64,000 bases of DNA, taken from NCBI RefSeq assembly GCF_032854445.1, contig NC_088303.1, positions 6,085,501-6,149,500 on the forward strand, written 5' to 3'. The position numbers and the translations under genes were made by a program. Below the pieces are notes generated by a model that was given only the letters and a program-made list of their open reading frames with translations, had not been told where the DNA came from and made no database searches. The stretch comes from Liolophura sinensis (taxonomy: Eukaryota > Mollusca > Polyplacophora > Chitonida > Chitonidae). This document shows, one piece after another, positions 45,600 to 58,149 of this stretch. Position 1 is the first letter of the stretch. Each line of letters begins with the position of its first letter.

Positions 45600-47390
45600 A
45601 GCTATTTCGTATGGAAAAATTTATCAGTCATCACCAAATATATGTTTGCCAGTGTTATAACCTAAGTTCAATCACAAACAGCCTTTTAAAAATGGTTTAC
45701 TTATAATCAGTACCTTGCACCAAACTGGTTTTTGGCTGCAATGAAATCTTTCCTTTGTATGTAATTCGAACCAACAACAGTTTTTGATTACATTAAATCG
45801 TGCGAATGTTTGGTATTATATTCGTTTACAATGATTACAATAGATCCTATCCATTCACCATTTTGAAAATCGACATGTAAATTGTTGAAACAGAGTGGGT
45901 AGCCAAGTGAAGCCTATCCCTGCGGATTAAAATTTGGGAGATTTAAATCTCATATTTATTAGGAGGTGACAGAGATGTGACGTCATCGGTTCAAAAGTAA
46001 AAGGGAGACGTGCTTAATTAAGAATATTATTGTTACCACATTAATTTTTGCCTTTTGACCTTCTGCATAAAGGGATAGACAAGGAGACAATAAAAGACCC
46101 CTTCGTCTTTTCCAATCGAAAGCAAGCCATGCATTTCTCTTCAGACCGATGTTATGAAGTTGTAGACGTGCTGGAAACGGTTGCAAAGGGCAACATAGAC
46201 CTCTTCCCTCTCTTGCCAACATTCAGCCCTGAATCGGCCTGTCAGTATCTATTCGGTATCTATAGCCATTCGAGTGCCAAATGCAAAGGACGCTTCACAG
46301 TTACGGAAGGCCTGTCGGGATATAAGATGCTGTATCAGTTTTTTCCATACGGTGTCCAGCTAGGTCAAAGATCCCACCTTACTCCTTCATCATGGTCTAT
46401 AATTCATTTTTGACACCTCATGGCGTCCATACGCCGGGACCAATGATGAAAGCTGTTGCATGATGGATTGAAAGGGGTTCTGGTGGAATGTGATGCCTGC
46501 TGATCACATGTCATAACGCCGCTTCTCCTCTGACAGGAGCGTACAGAGAGAACACCACGATTGTTCCGGCACAGTCCTACTGGACGTCTTGTCATAGGAG
46601 ATTTGCAATGGCCTTCTGCTCTTGCCAAGAAGGCATTCAAGCGATTCTTAAGGGTCAGATAGAGCCTTTGGCGTGTGATGGAAACACAAGGTTTCAGTAA
46701 TCAAGGCGCCAGGAAATACTGAGGTCGCTGAAAATGTGACAAAATGTATTTTTATGTGGGATCATTTTTTGGCGGGGAGGGTGGTGTTGTGGAGGCGAGA
46801 GTTGTCAGTAGTACAAACACTGAACTATACAGTATAACAATTTACCCTGTTTGATCTATTTGTAAGATGGTCCCCTACCATTGAAACGCTGAGATTTGTT
46901 GATCATGAAGCGGGTATCTCTGTTTAACGCCTGACAGCTTGTACATGGTGCATACCAAACCCTTACTTTCTGTCACTGATGCATGTTGTCCTAGCTCACA
47001 CTCTTATATACTAAAGTCTAAATCTTGTTTTTGTTATATAAGATTTTGTGTGTTTCATATTATTAACGTAATGGATATCCCAGTTTCTTTTGATATAGCT
47101 GAAAAACATCGTTACATAAATGTAAATGAAGAAGAAAAGGAACAAGTCGGTTTACAATGCGTCTTGATAATTCTCAGAACACGCCAATAACATGCGTTTT
47201 ACTTGACATTTACGTGGTGCTGGTTGGGGTGCATTTCGACTGACACTTTTCAGTCAGTTTCCACAGATTTGACCGAGTAAATTAAACTATGCCCGACAGT
47301 AGTTTATGTTTTTTTTATGTATTTAGTGTTATTGCTAGCCGTTGATCTCATTAAAATGTCAAGTTTATATCTGGGGTTTATTTATACGCC
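45600..47390. other. spacer, unrecognised open frames
   Basis: A 121-codon plus-strand frame (46048-46413) and a 78-codon minus-strand frame (46404-46640) have mixed composition that is not obviously low-complexity. No domain, start context or splice site could be matched, so no gene is called. Confidence 0.3.
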
Positions 47391-47392
47391 CA

Positions 47393-47517
47393 CGCAAGTT
47401 GCCGGCAGATCTTCCCATGCACGGCCGGAGAAGAAGCCAGCACGGGCGCCCGCATTGGTGTGAGGCTCCTGGGTTATTGCGCCGCACTATCACGTTAACC
47501 ACCTCGGCCACGGAGGA
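47393..47517 (-). mobile_element. SINE family 1 head, 3'-truncated
   Basis: The minus strand reads CCTCCGTGGCCGAGGTGGTTAACGTG, CAATAACCCAGGAGCCTCACACCAATGCGGGCGC, then GCTGGCTTCTTCTCCGGCCGTG and GGGAAGATCTGCCGGCAAC. The body and tail after this are missing. Confidence 0.82.
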
Positions 47518-47819
47518 TCACCTCTTTGTAAATAACCAAATAAGAAAGTTGTCTAAACTCATCTGCAGGTGTTCTGTCTAAGATATTACCCCAGTAGTCA
47601 TTGCCAGTCTGTAAAATGCCTGATACTGTACGAAACAGTATCACATACCGGTTAATACTTCGTCTCACGATACTAGCAATCAGGCCTTTCATCCACTGGT
47701 TCACACATGGAGTATGATTTGAAAATACGTACATCATAACCTCTAATTTATTACCAATGTGGTGAAATTCCTGACGGAATAACATGTCGATAAAATTTAC
47801 TGCCCATTATTGTATGCTT

Positions 47820-48520
47820 TGACCGCAGACATAATGACCAAATACTTAACCCAACAAATACAGAATAACCAAATGCTTGACCGTACACATACAGAATGAC
47901 CAAATGTTTGACCATACACATACAAACTGATCAAATGTTTGACCCTACAAATACAAAATGACCACATGCTTGACACTACACATGCATGATGACCAAATAC
48001 TTGACCCAACATAAAGAGAATGACCAAATGCTTAACCTTACATATACAAAATGATAAAATGCTTAACCATACAAATACAGAATGACCAAATGCTTGAACC
48101 TACACATACAATGACCAAACGTTTGACTCTACACATACAGAAAGACCCAACGCTTAACCTTATAGATACAAAATGATCAAATGCTTAACCATACAAATAC
48201 AGAATGACCACATGCTTGACCTACACATACAGAATGACCAAATCTTGACCTACACATACAGAATGACCAAATCTTGACCTACACGAACAGACTGACCAAA
48301 TCTTGACCTACACATACAGAATGACCAAATCTTGACCTACACATACAGAATGACCAAATCGTGACCTACACATACAGACTGACCAAATCTTGACCTACAC
48401 GAACAGACTGACCAAATCTTGACCTACACAAACAGAATGACCAAATGTTTGACCGTACATAAAGCGAATAAACAAATGCTGGTCCCTACAAATACAGAAT
48501 GACTTATGCTTGATCCTAGA
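47820..48520. repeat. 29-31 bp minisatellite
   Basis: Units of ACACATACAGAATGACCAAATG-CTTGACCCT type. Left of about 48190 the period is mostly 30-33 bp; from about 48220 to 48430 it settles to 29 bp with CTACACATACAGAATGACCAAATCTTGAC nearly unchanged. Over 20 units. The minus-strand frame at 47797-48027 is a repeat by-product. Confidence 0.93.
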
Positions 48521-48539
48521 ATACTTGCATCGGACGAAC

Positions 48540-49140
48540 AGCCATCATGTACAGTTATATGTACGATCGATATCTACTTACGCCATTTAACAGCTGCTTC
48601 GTAAATATTTTTTTTCGGAACTTTCCTCGTCGGTCATGACGCTTTTTGACGCCATAATGTACACACAACGTTATTTACGAAACGGTACGAGAAATGTAAC
48701 TTTTGCCAGTGTGACTCTAAGGTTTAAAACGTTACTGCACATTATCTATTTTCTCGATTACACTTTACCAATAGTCTTATTTTAGCGAATGCATGGCTCA
48801 AAGAAAACACAATCGATAGTAAATTAAAACTCGAGCACCCAGAGAACACAAACATATCAACTACTCTTTCTCCATTTTCTTATCGTACCTTTCTGTGGCC
48901 AGTACCGTGAATATGATCAGTGGAACTATAGCAGTCTTTTTGATAATCATGAACTACTTATGGTAGTTGGTTAGGAACGCCAAGGTTAGAAATGCGTCTT
49001 TGCTGTTTACCGATGTCTTGTTTTCCAGTAACGTTTCAGTCAAACCTAAAACACAAATCGATCACAGCTTTGTCCCATCATAGCATTTGCAGGCAGCAAA
49101 ATTTGCTTTGGATGCAAGAAAATTGCCATTGCCTCCTCTC
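48540..49140. other. spacer, no feature seen
   Basis: AT-rich sequence without recognised exon or repeat. Confidence 0.4.
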
Positions 49141-49147
49141 CCACAAA

Positions 49148-49368
49148 TCATGTTTCAAAAACTAACGTTTGCGTATGTGTTAGTTTTTGTTTATTTCTGA
49201 AGGAGTTTCTCTTGCCATAGGATTGGGCTTGGTGTTTGGTCCTTGAGTTTGGGCGCTGTCTTGGCGGGCCACGCAGGGGGGCTACATCAATATCAGTATT
49301 GATTCCTTCACATCTCCCATGACATCCCTTCGGTATATTCTCTGAGGTGTTTGCCATTCTAAGCGTTT
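49148..49368 (-). CDS. candidate terminal exon, hydrophilic tail
   Basis: The minus strand has a good acceptor (ATGCTATCTTTTTGTTAG) followed by an open frame to TGA at 49148, about 73 codons. The peptide is very hydrophilic, rich in Arg, Asn, Gln, Thr and Pro (for example RGPPRQRPNSRTKHQAQSYG). It could be the cytoplasmic end of a membrane protein or the end of a nuclear protein. No polyadenylation signal was seen close downstream and no family is recognised, so chance remains possible. Confidence 0.3.
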
Positions 49369-49499
49369 CTAACAAAAAGATAGCATGTTTAATAGAACGA
49401 TGGATAAAAATGCGACAGGGGTTGTACATGACATAAAGTTAGATGATGTCAGGTTTCATACTCTTAGGTCAGGCGGAAGTAAAGGGAATCCCAGCAAGA

Positions 49500-52400
49500 T
49501 CGAGACTAATATGCATTAGAAGGAAGAGGCCCGACAAATCCAGTTTGGAGTGGGTCGTGTCGTGCCTGGTACATCGCCCTGATAGTAATATGGTCTAAGC
49601 GATATGGAAAACCATCGAGGGAAATTCGCCTGATGTAACGGTGCGCGCTATATTTATGCCCATGGCTCTCTTGTTTAAAACGTTAAAGCTGTCTGTACTC
49701 AAAAGTGACATTAATGAAGTCTTTGAGCATCTTTGGGATTTTCTTCAAGTTTAAATCGGGGAAGTCAGCCTTGGGTAAACTACAACCTGATTTGAAAAAA
49801 ATGTATCTTTTTAAAAAAAGAAATAATGAAGCCAAAAGCTGTAGAAGTCAACCGGACGCGTCTGGGGGTATCGTTCTCATCCTGATTTGAGGATTTAGGG
49901 ACGCTATCCAGGATGCAGACGTTTATACGGCCTCCAGCTAGACGGAGTGTAATTGTCCGCAAATTTCATGTTATTCCTCGTTTCATATACAAGATTTAAA
50001 GCAGAAAAAAGTTTTCGAGCCACACTCATTTAGGAAACTCCTAATATTTTGCTCCTTGCGGGTGTTTTTTTAAACTTGCTCAGGTTCAGATATAGTTTAC
50101 ACCTCTTCCTTTTACGTGTACATGCAATTTAAATTATTAACAATTAAATAATATTTCCAAAAAAGATAAAAGGTTTGCAATTCTAGGAGTCAAGACAAAC
50201 GTTCACTTACCAATCGTCAGAGGTTTAAATCAAATGAGCTAAAAGAATGATGAGTTGCCCTGGCAACCCTTAAAAAAACTGCCAATTTGCGTTGTGCGAA
50301 AAAGTCTTCATCCTGGTCGTTAACGGTGAAATATCTCAACAAGCAGTCGGGTGTGGTACCTTCCAAGATATAGCCTATCCGTGGAGAGTATCTTTTGTTT
50401 TCTGTAGATCTCCTTGATTAACATAGCATGTAACATTGCTCTTAAAAGCTGTGGTTAATTTCGCGTTGCCTTTTCAGATTTGGATATCGGCTTGTTAGAC
50501 GTACCAATAATGGCAAAATTAGCAGTCATGTGCACGGAAATTGATCTCCAACAGCGTTAATCATTCATCAAATCTCAAAAGGTGCCCTGGCTTTGGTTTT
50601 CCATCCACGCCAGTCCAAACAGTACCAACGTCACCCAAACGGACACACCGATGAACGTTAAAGAAACATCCCCTTCAGCGCATGCAAAATTCTTAGTACT
50701 TAATCAATGTCAGTGTGTGTGTAATTCAATGAGATTCAGTGTTGCTTGCTCTCAAGTCCTCAAGTAGGTTTGATTTCTTGTTGGGCTGTATGCATAGCAT
50801 TTGGCAAGGGACGCAACTTTTGTTTAATACCCAAAAGATTGCTGTCAGACTGAGAATTAAAATTCTTAATTGAGAGAAAATTGAGTATTTCCTTATCACG
50901 TCCAAAGTGCTAAATATGGTTTTAGCAAGAAAATTTGAAAGGCTACTATTATAAAAAAGGTGTAAAAATCAATCTACACACGAATGTTTCAATTAAAGAC
51001 ATTGATCTGTTTACTCAATAAGCAATTTGAAAAACGACACATTAACATTTTTTACCCACATCCCTTTCGATTCCCAAACAGTAATTTGATCTAATACTGT
51101 CCAATTTGCCTCGAAGGGTTAAACAATGTATGTGCAGCAGTGCTTGGTAAACCCGTTCCACTAAGTTCACTTAATGATTTGTACCTTACGCCGCCAGCAA
51201 ATCAGCAAACCTCCGAACTCGGGGCAATTCAACCAGCGAAGGATGTATCACGATCTATTTCTTTCGCACGTATACTTTTCGTGCGCTGGAATGCGTTGCG
51301 CCGTAAAATACAGTCCGTGTCACGTTAGCCTATTCCTGTCCTATTTGCGGATTTTCGAAGATTTGACGGCGGGGGTAATCCGTGGAATGGCTCAACTTAA
51401 ACAGACAGACTGTAAAAACGGAACACGACACCAAGGGATGTCTGACCAAACCACGGGGCGTGTATCAGCATCCAGTTACGGTTTGAACTTAACATTGTTT
51501 TCGAAAGAATGGGCAAATGTTTTCGCGGGATTGAGCTGACGAGATTGAAATAGATTCCATTGATTTCTTTAAAAAGTTTTCCGAAGGGATAAATCACTGC
51601 ATTTACTTTGTTGAAAGGATTTCAAAGTGATATTGGAAGAAAACGTGACTCCGCATGTGTCTATTTCTGTCCATTTAATTTGAATTTTCTGCATAAATGC
51701 ACAAATTACTTTGGAACTTGCTAATATAAACTAAGTCATATATAAAAGAAGGCTAACCTCTTGTATGCATGAAGTCAGAAGCCCACATTAGCTTAATAAA
51801 TGGATTAACTGTGATAAAAATGATGCGTTTTGCAGAGAATAAAAAAGACGAACTCTTGAATAGCATTATACAAACATCTAATTACAAAAGGTTTGAGGTG
51901 TAGTATTCTTTGATCTTTTAGAATCCATGCCCAGTAGTTACATAGAAGTATCAATCGCTTAGACTATTATTAACACGCTGGCTGTGTTATATGGATAATT
52001 CATGGCCAAGGTAAGTGTCCTTGGTGGTTGACGTGGTTGTGATAATATCTCGAGCATTACAACATGGTGTGTGTTACAATCGGTGGCGCTTCTGTTTCAC
52101 AAGTACCTGATTTATATGGTCTTTTTGGATAGATTTCATGTCGTAGTGAATAGGAAAGACTGAGAAAAACGAGTTAAGGTTTGATGGTAGTGTTGTCAAG
52201 GCATCACACGTCTGTTTGACATTCAGGAAAAAGCGGTTGTTACAACGAGAAGACAAATCCTGGCCATTGGATTACACCAGGACTTGATTGGAATGAATAC
52301 GCGGGAAGTGACAGTTGTAAGGAAGTTTTTGGCCTTTCTGAAACAAGATTTGTCCTGCAGTAAGTACCAGGTATCGATTGACGGACGACAAATTTGATGG

Positions 52401-53115
52401 CCCGATCGACTGCTGACTGAACTGACTGGTAGCCTCGGGCTTTGGTAGGTCCGGAGATGCCGATAGGCGGTCTGCCGACACAGAAGAGTGTGGAGTGCCG
52501 GTGTGGATCTGTAGCAGCTAACGTCGCAGTGGTAGTTCTGGCAAGTGCTCGGCATGATTGGTAAGTGGCGGCTACTGGTGGATGACAACAGACTACAGCT
52601 TACCTTTGGTGGAATGGTCAGTTAACAACGACTTTGGATTACTTGTCTTCGCAGAGGAAAAATCAGCAGTTTCCCTGTAAAAATGAATAACAGGAGATGA
52701 GCGAATCTTGTGTTATTGCCAGTTACATAGGTGAGTCATTCTAAAGCACCGAAGAAAGAAACAGTTCCATACTTTCGCTGATAAATCCGTTTTAAACCCT
52801 TGACTGGACAAGAAAAGTATCATGGTAAGTGCGATAATATTAATGTAATCATCTGACTAGGACATTCCATTCACCGCGTGTCTCACAGTCTACACGGTTT
52901 CTGGCACTTTGTCTACTTACATGTGCTGAGCAGCCTAGATTTAACTGCGATACATATGTTGATTAACAAGAAAGTATGGACTAGCATGGCATATCATTTG
53001 TGCACTGCTTTATTTCATTATCATAGAACATTCCTTGGGTATTTCCGTTTTGCATGTATCCCCTCTGATTTTTTTGTTTGATATATACGTGTGCTTTCTT
53101 AGGTATTTTGTGGCT
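49500..53115. other. long spacer with several isolated splice-like words
   Basis: GTAAGT or GTGAGT occurs on the plus strand five times between 52005 and 52830 (for example GCCAAG-GTAAGT near 52009 and ATCATG-GTAAGT near 52823), but the intervening blocks contain stops in all frames. They could be noncoding 5' exons. No gene is called. Confidence 0.3.
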
Positions 53116-53119
53116 TGTA

Positions 53120-53205
53120 GTTTGGAAATTAGCCTCCCGAGTTTTGACTCGAAACGCCCATTATGGTTAACGACCGGTTTACGCATGTCTGTTTCAGCAC
53201 CTACA
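53120..53205 (-). repeat. dispersed repeat family X, copy 5
   Basis: TTGGAAATTAGCC, GTTTTGACTCGAAACGCCCATTATGG, TTAACGACCGGTTTACGCATGTCTGTTTCAGCACC is the diverged reverse complement of the 854-950 and 10411-10510 cores and parallels copy 4 from its first TTGGAAATT onward. Confidence 0.62.
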
Positions 53206-53254
53206 TATTTAGACGTTACACGGGTCTATTTATATTTCACGCGGGCACATTTAC

Positions 53255-53470
53255 ACCTCGCTTAAGCTTATACTTGCACCTCCTGTAAGCCTACTTACAC
53301 CTCGCGCAGGTCTCCTGGGTATAACAACGCCCTTTGTACTTATACAACACGTACTTAGCTTTGCGTACACACAAACCGCCCACTTACACCTCGCGTAGGT
53401 GTACTGGGTATAACAACACCCTCTGTGCTTAAACAACATATACTTAACCCTGCGTACTTACACCTTGCTT
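53255..53470 (+). repeat. 89 bp tandem duplication
   Basis: ACTTACACCTCGCGCAGGT, CCTGGGTATAACAAC at 53293 recurs at 53382 as ACTTACACCTCGCGTAGGTGTACTGGGTATAACAAC. A partial third unit lies on each side. Two main units of about 89 bp with roughly 15 percent divergence. Confidence 0.82.
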
Positions 53471-53479
53471 ACTTTAACT

Positions 53480-55370
53480 ACTGTGAGTTATGCCCTACTA
53501 CAATAATGCTAAACTGCAGTCTTGGTGCAATTTAAAACTGGGAGAAATATGTCATTTTTTTTTGCATGACTTCCATTTTGCCATGAGTAACCAAATATAA
53601 TATGATAACAAAATGGCTATTTCGTTGTTGATAACATCACCTTATGCAGAAGCTATCAGCGGCGAATTCCTGTCTTTGAAAAAACATTTTTAGAAGATAT
53701 GAAAATATTAGTTTTATTGTCTTCTTTCTAATACATTACGTTTCATTGCTCTTTCTGGAAAATGTGTATGGAGGCGGGCGGTTTGATTGTGTTTGCACCA
53801 CATTTGCATATAACCAATGTGTATATCTTTATGTCGCATACCCAACGACTCTCCGGACGGACATATATGTTGTCTTTAAACCAAGCTGTATCACTTCATT
53901 ACCGCTGGTCACATTTGGGATCGATGAGTATGAGCTTCTGATAATTACTTTCAATGAAAAAATACATATTTACATGGCTACGAAAACAAATACTTAACAC
54001 CTGCGTAGCCGTAGGCGTCGTATTTCAAATGCTGTCTTTCCCGTGGAATGAGCAGGGTAGTGGTAAAGCGTACAAGTGGGTCTGGGCATTTCAGAGTAGC
54101 GTGTGACATATCGATGCTCACATATAATTGTATCCGATTATTTATTGCGTGACTAGAACCTTATATCATAAGTGGGTTAGGTTTATGTGGAAATCCAACT
54201 GAACCTGGTAAGCTGGTCTGGGAAAAGTTTTACCATGTGTAGAACGAAGACTGGCAACCAATGCTGATAGGCCCTTGGGTTGGGTTGTCTGACCTCGATT
54301 CAGAAGACAGATGCTGGGATTCAAATACTCCAGCTGACAAGTTGATCGTGGGACAGCACTCTGCTGGAAACCATAATGTCTCATTAATGATACCATTTCT
54401 CCACCTCTCTCTCTATTGAAATATTTCCCAGACGCGCGCCCCGCGGCAAAGCGTGCCGAAGGCTCACGAAGGGTAATCAGGCTTCCCTGCTTCTCTATGT
54501 ACAGCGAAGACAAGGCATATCCAAGGCTACCCTCTCCTCCTTATTTATCTGTATGTGAAAAAGAACCGCCTGATTTACTGAGTAAATGGAAATTTTACCC
54601 ACGCATAATGGTTAGCTTTCTGTGCTTACGACAGATAATTCTTCTCTTAACAATACGTTGTCGCGAGGGAATTGCTAAATGGCGAGCGGAAACAGTTTTT
54701 CTGGTTGACCAAATAACCCGTGATGTTGATGTGCTCGCCCGAGAATCGCGGATTTTTTCCAACCTCTTGCCCAGCTTCGGAGTAAGGCTTACAACCATGT
54801 CAAGTGTGGGTTACATGCACGATTTCCTACGAGATGACAGCAACTGACTATGAAAATTAACCAATCAGCTTGAATGTTTAGAAATGTCCCGGTGATTATT
54901 TCTTACATGTAACTTGCCTTATATTCACGTAACTCTTTTCTCAATCTATAATTCGCCATTTTATACTGTTAACAGGACTATCAGTCTCAAGCTCTAACAG
55001 TAGCTTCAAACTTTTTGTAGCCTAATCAAATAAAGTACGGTGATTTACTTGCGACTCAAATCGTTAGAATTAACATTATATGTTCATTGAAATGTGGGGT
55101 AAATAAAAACCATTCTTGCCAGTTGAGAGGCTTTCTTTGTGTATTATGCTATCCATTTCCAAAATGCAGTTGTGGTTGATTATAGAAATTGCACGCACTT
55201 TTACAAAATAATAGCACAGTGAAATGTCTCTACTTAAGACGTTCACCAATGGTAGTGAAAATGGGGTGCGCTCCCCCGCAATTGTGACTCGGGTTAAAGC
55301 TAGACTCACCATTGTTCTCTTGCATTAGAGTTGCACGACATAGCAAGATTTTCCCCTTGGCTTTATGTGC
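53480..55370. other. spacer, unrecognised open frames
   Basis: Frames of 143 codons (54416-54847 plus) and 115 codons (54166-54513 minus) overlap each other and are not recognised; no splice pair supports either. Nothing else is seen. Confidence 0.3.
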
Positions 55371-55404
55371 TAATTACTTTAGAAAGAAGGGATGCCCGTT
55401 ATAG

Positions 55405-56042
55405 CATGTCGTTTCTGTAGCTGTTCGGCTGAAGGGTATCTCTAGCTGTTCGGCTGAAGAGATACCTGCTGAAGGGTGTTTTGCTGAAGGGTATCTGTAG
55501 CTGTTCTGCTGAAGGGTATCTGTAGCTGTTCGGCTGAAGGGTATCTGTAGCTGTTCGGCTGAAGGGTATCTGTAGCTGTTCGGCTGAAGGGTATCTGTAG
55601 CTGTTCTACTGAAGGGTATCTGTAGCTGTTCTGCTGAAGTGTATCTGTAGCTGTTCGGCTGAAGGGTATCTGTAGCTGTTCGGCTGAAGGGTATCTGTAG
55701 CTGTTCGGCTGAAGGGTATCTGTAGCTGTTCTGCTGAAGGGTATCTGTAGCTGTTCTGCTGAAGGGTATCTGTAGCTGTTCTGCTGAAGGGTATCTGTAT
55801 CTGTTCGGCTGAAGGGTATCTCTAGCTGTTCCGCTGAAGTGTATCTGTAGCTGTTCGGCTGAAGGGTATCTGTAGCTGTTCTGCTGAAGGGTATCTGTAT
55901 CTGTTCGGCTGAAGGGTATCTCTAGCTGTTCCGCTGAAGTGTATCTGTAGCTGTTCTGCTGAAGGGTATCTGTAGCTGTTCTGCTGAAGGGTATCTGTAG
56001 CTGTTCTGCTGAAGGGTATCTGTAGCTGTTCGGCTGAAGGGC
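55405..56042. repeat. 25 bp minisatellite, about 25 units
   Basis: The plus-strand unit is GAAGGGTATCTGTAGCTGTTCGGCT with few variants (CGG/CTG/CTA/CCG; GGG/GTG). A 100 bp higher-order repeat of four units is visible (55796 onward and 55896 onward). The minus-strand unit has no stop codon in any frame, so a 229-codon frame (55374-56063) runs through it. Because 25 is not a multiple of three, the peptide cycles through all three frames and repeats every 25 residues (SAEQLQIPFSRTATDTLQ-type). No start context, splice site or homologue supports it as a gene; I annotate the DNA as minisatellite. Confidence 0.96.
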
Positions 56043-56049
56043 AAAAGGC

Positions 56050-57600
56050 GTTTCTCTACGCAAAAGTTGAAATATTCTTTAGAGTTTCCTATTGTTTCGT
56101 ACAAGCTAAACTAAGCTATCATGTCTTAACTGTTCTCAGAGTTACAACAGTATTTATACAAACAAAATAGAAGCCCTGGTAAATTTTGAATCAACGAACC
56201 TTTCAATTTATTTTTGATTCAAATGTTTTATAACAGCAAGCTTTAAATGAATGCGATCTAATTTCAAAGAAAAATGTAAGAAAACACGTATTTTTGTGAA
56301 GTTTACACCATGGCATAAGTGGACACTGTTTTTTTTTCAAGAAATGGCACTTTTGAAGTCTAAAGCTGTAAAAATGAAAGAGTGTTAAAGAGGCACAATT
56401 AACACCCCTTCCTCAGAAACTTCACAAACGTACAGCTCCTCATTGTCTCCTCATTGTCTCCATAGCTTGTCTACTCTAAATGACTTTGTGTGAATTTTTT
56501 TTTCACACACCCATTTCACGGTAAATGTGATCATTAATAGTTGCCTAACATTTCTTACAGGTCACATGATACAGCAGGACTTTCTTACTTCAGCCCCAAA
56601 AGAGTTTTATAACTTGAAACTTCCCTATCGGTGCTCCCTTAGAAATGAGTCCGGGGGAGAGGAGACTGGCTACTTCACATCAGGCTTAGGTCCTGATAAT
56701 CGGATGCCAAGTGTTTGTATTTGGCACGTTCCTTTCACTGACATGATGTGTTTTGTTTTTGCCCTGAAAATATTATTTATTATTATTATTGATAGAGTTT
56801 TTACTTTATCCGAAACACCATTCAATCGGTTCGATATGTCGTATCCTCTCGTGGAGCTCGGCAATTTGAATGTAAATAGAACAAGTGCTACTTTGTAAGA
56901 TCTGAAGAATTCCACGAGTCACATCACCGGGACCGCGGCCTAAGAAATACGTATATCCTATTTTCACTTGAAAAGTCCAATATGGCGTGTTGATACCACA
57001 AATCATAACGTGTCTGTAAATGCGGCTTTATTAGCATTGTTTTTATAGTCATAAAGGTCAGTGGAAACCTTGACACCTGGGAATTTTACGAATTCCCTGT
57101 TCAAGGCCTGATGTGAACCAACAACCCACCTTTACCTCTCTAATCAACACACCCATTTGCATACGGAGGCCAAAAGCTCTTACCTGCCAATATATCGGTA
57201 ATCGGTAGATGCTCTAGTACTAGTGTCTGGTGCTAGTACTGGTGTCATATATGTGAACTAGACATGTCACGTACACGGGGGTAAGGAGTGGAAGAGTGGA
57301 CTGTAATGAAGACAAGAAAAGACTCTTGTGAATGACCCTAAATACATCACTGTACCGTGCCGGCGTCTGTGTGCCTGTATCTGTATGAGAACCTCACACC
57401 TGATGGGCAATGCTCCTCTCTAGAGCATCACGGGATGTCGCAGTTAAGTACGACAAATTTCTCTCAGTACCTAACTGACCCACCTTGTCAGTAAACGGCA
57501 TAGTTTGATTATTTAATTCTCTCCCTTTCCCTTCGAGACCTGAACACGGAAGAAAAGATGTGCGGTTATATGAGCAGTTAATTAGTGTGTTATAAATAGT
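56050..57600. other. spacer, no feature supported
   Basis: AT-rich with homopolymer runs. A 123-codon plus-strand frame at 56527-56898 overlaps minus-strand frames and has no splice partners. Confidence 0.35.
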
Positions 57601-57604
57601 ATGT

Positions 57605-57790
57605 TATTATTTATTTCTTTACTTATTCGGTGTTAGGAAACTTATGGGTGAAGGAAACCAGTACCTCCAGAACAAACTAACGCCACCTTCGCTTACGACC
57701 TAAAACCCTCAGATTTAAAGCTACGTTGGAAAAAGCGAAAGTTGGATTCGAACCTGAAACATCACAGGTCAAGCGAAGAACTTCTGTGGC
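57605..57790 (-). mobile_element. SINE relic, family 3
   Basis: Plus-strand (TATTTATT) tail-like bases, then GGTGAAGGAAACCAGTACC, a diverged body, and TTGGATTCGAACCTGAAAC, which is the reverse complement of a B box (GGTTCGAATCC). The layout matches 30375-30510. Confidence 0.55.
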
Positions 57791-57962
57791 AAGAACATTG
57801 CTGAAAACGAATTACTCTGCGAATATCCTAATCCATACCGTATTTAAAAGGAAACAGTCTATCAATCTTTCATCAACTCTTTTATTAAGTTTTCCTACGA
57901 ATTTCTGATGGTTGAAACTTAGAACTTTACTAGCATATTTTCTTTGATTAATAGGTGCCATT

Positions 57963-58140
57963 GGGGTCTCCGTGGTTGAAGGGGTTAGCACGCCAGCGCG
58001 GCGCAATGAATTCAGTTCCAGCTTATGTACGCTTTCCCTCCGGTTGTACGTGGGAAGGACTGTTAGTAACATGCGGATGGTCGTGGGTGTCTGCGGGTTC
58101 CTCCCATCATGGTGCTTGCCGCCGTCGTCAGTAGAGGGTA
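57963..58140 (+). mobile_element. diverged SINE family 1 copy lacking its B box and tail
   Basis: GGGGTCTCCGTGGTTGAAGGGGTTAGCACGCCAGCGCGGCGCAATGA is the tRNA head; about 25 bases including the B-box half are deleted; then CTCCGGTTGTACGTGGGAAGG, CATGCGGATGGTCGTGGG, GGTTCCTCCCATCATGGTGC and GCCGCCGTCGTCAG. The 3' tail is absent. Confidence 0.82.
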
Positions 58141-58149
58141 GATTCTATT

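Noticed and set aside
46048-46413. 121-codon plus-strand open frame; nearby text at 46530-46640 slightly recalls a Tc1-like transposase
   Set aside because: No DDE motif, no inverted ends and no continuous frame; the resemblance is a few residues only.
50582-50767. Plus-strand exon-like frame after a good polypyrimidine tract (CCATCCACGCCAG near 50612)
   Set aside because: Ends at a stop with only a poor donor nearby and no partner exon; Cys-containing peptide not recognised.
52005-52830. Cluster of five GTAAGT/GTGAGT donor-like words as a multi-exon gene
   Set aside because: Intervening blocks have stops in all frames and no consistent acceptors; could at most be untranslated exons.
54166-54847. 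Overlapping open frames on both strands (115 and 143 codons)
   Set aside because: Mutually exclusive, unrecognised, and without acceptor/donor pairs.
55374-56063. 229-codon repeat frame as a real gene
   Set aside because: Fully explained by a 25 bp unit without minus-strand stops; kept only as a finding.
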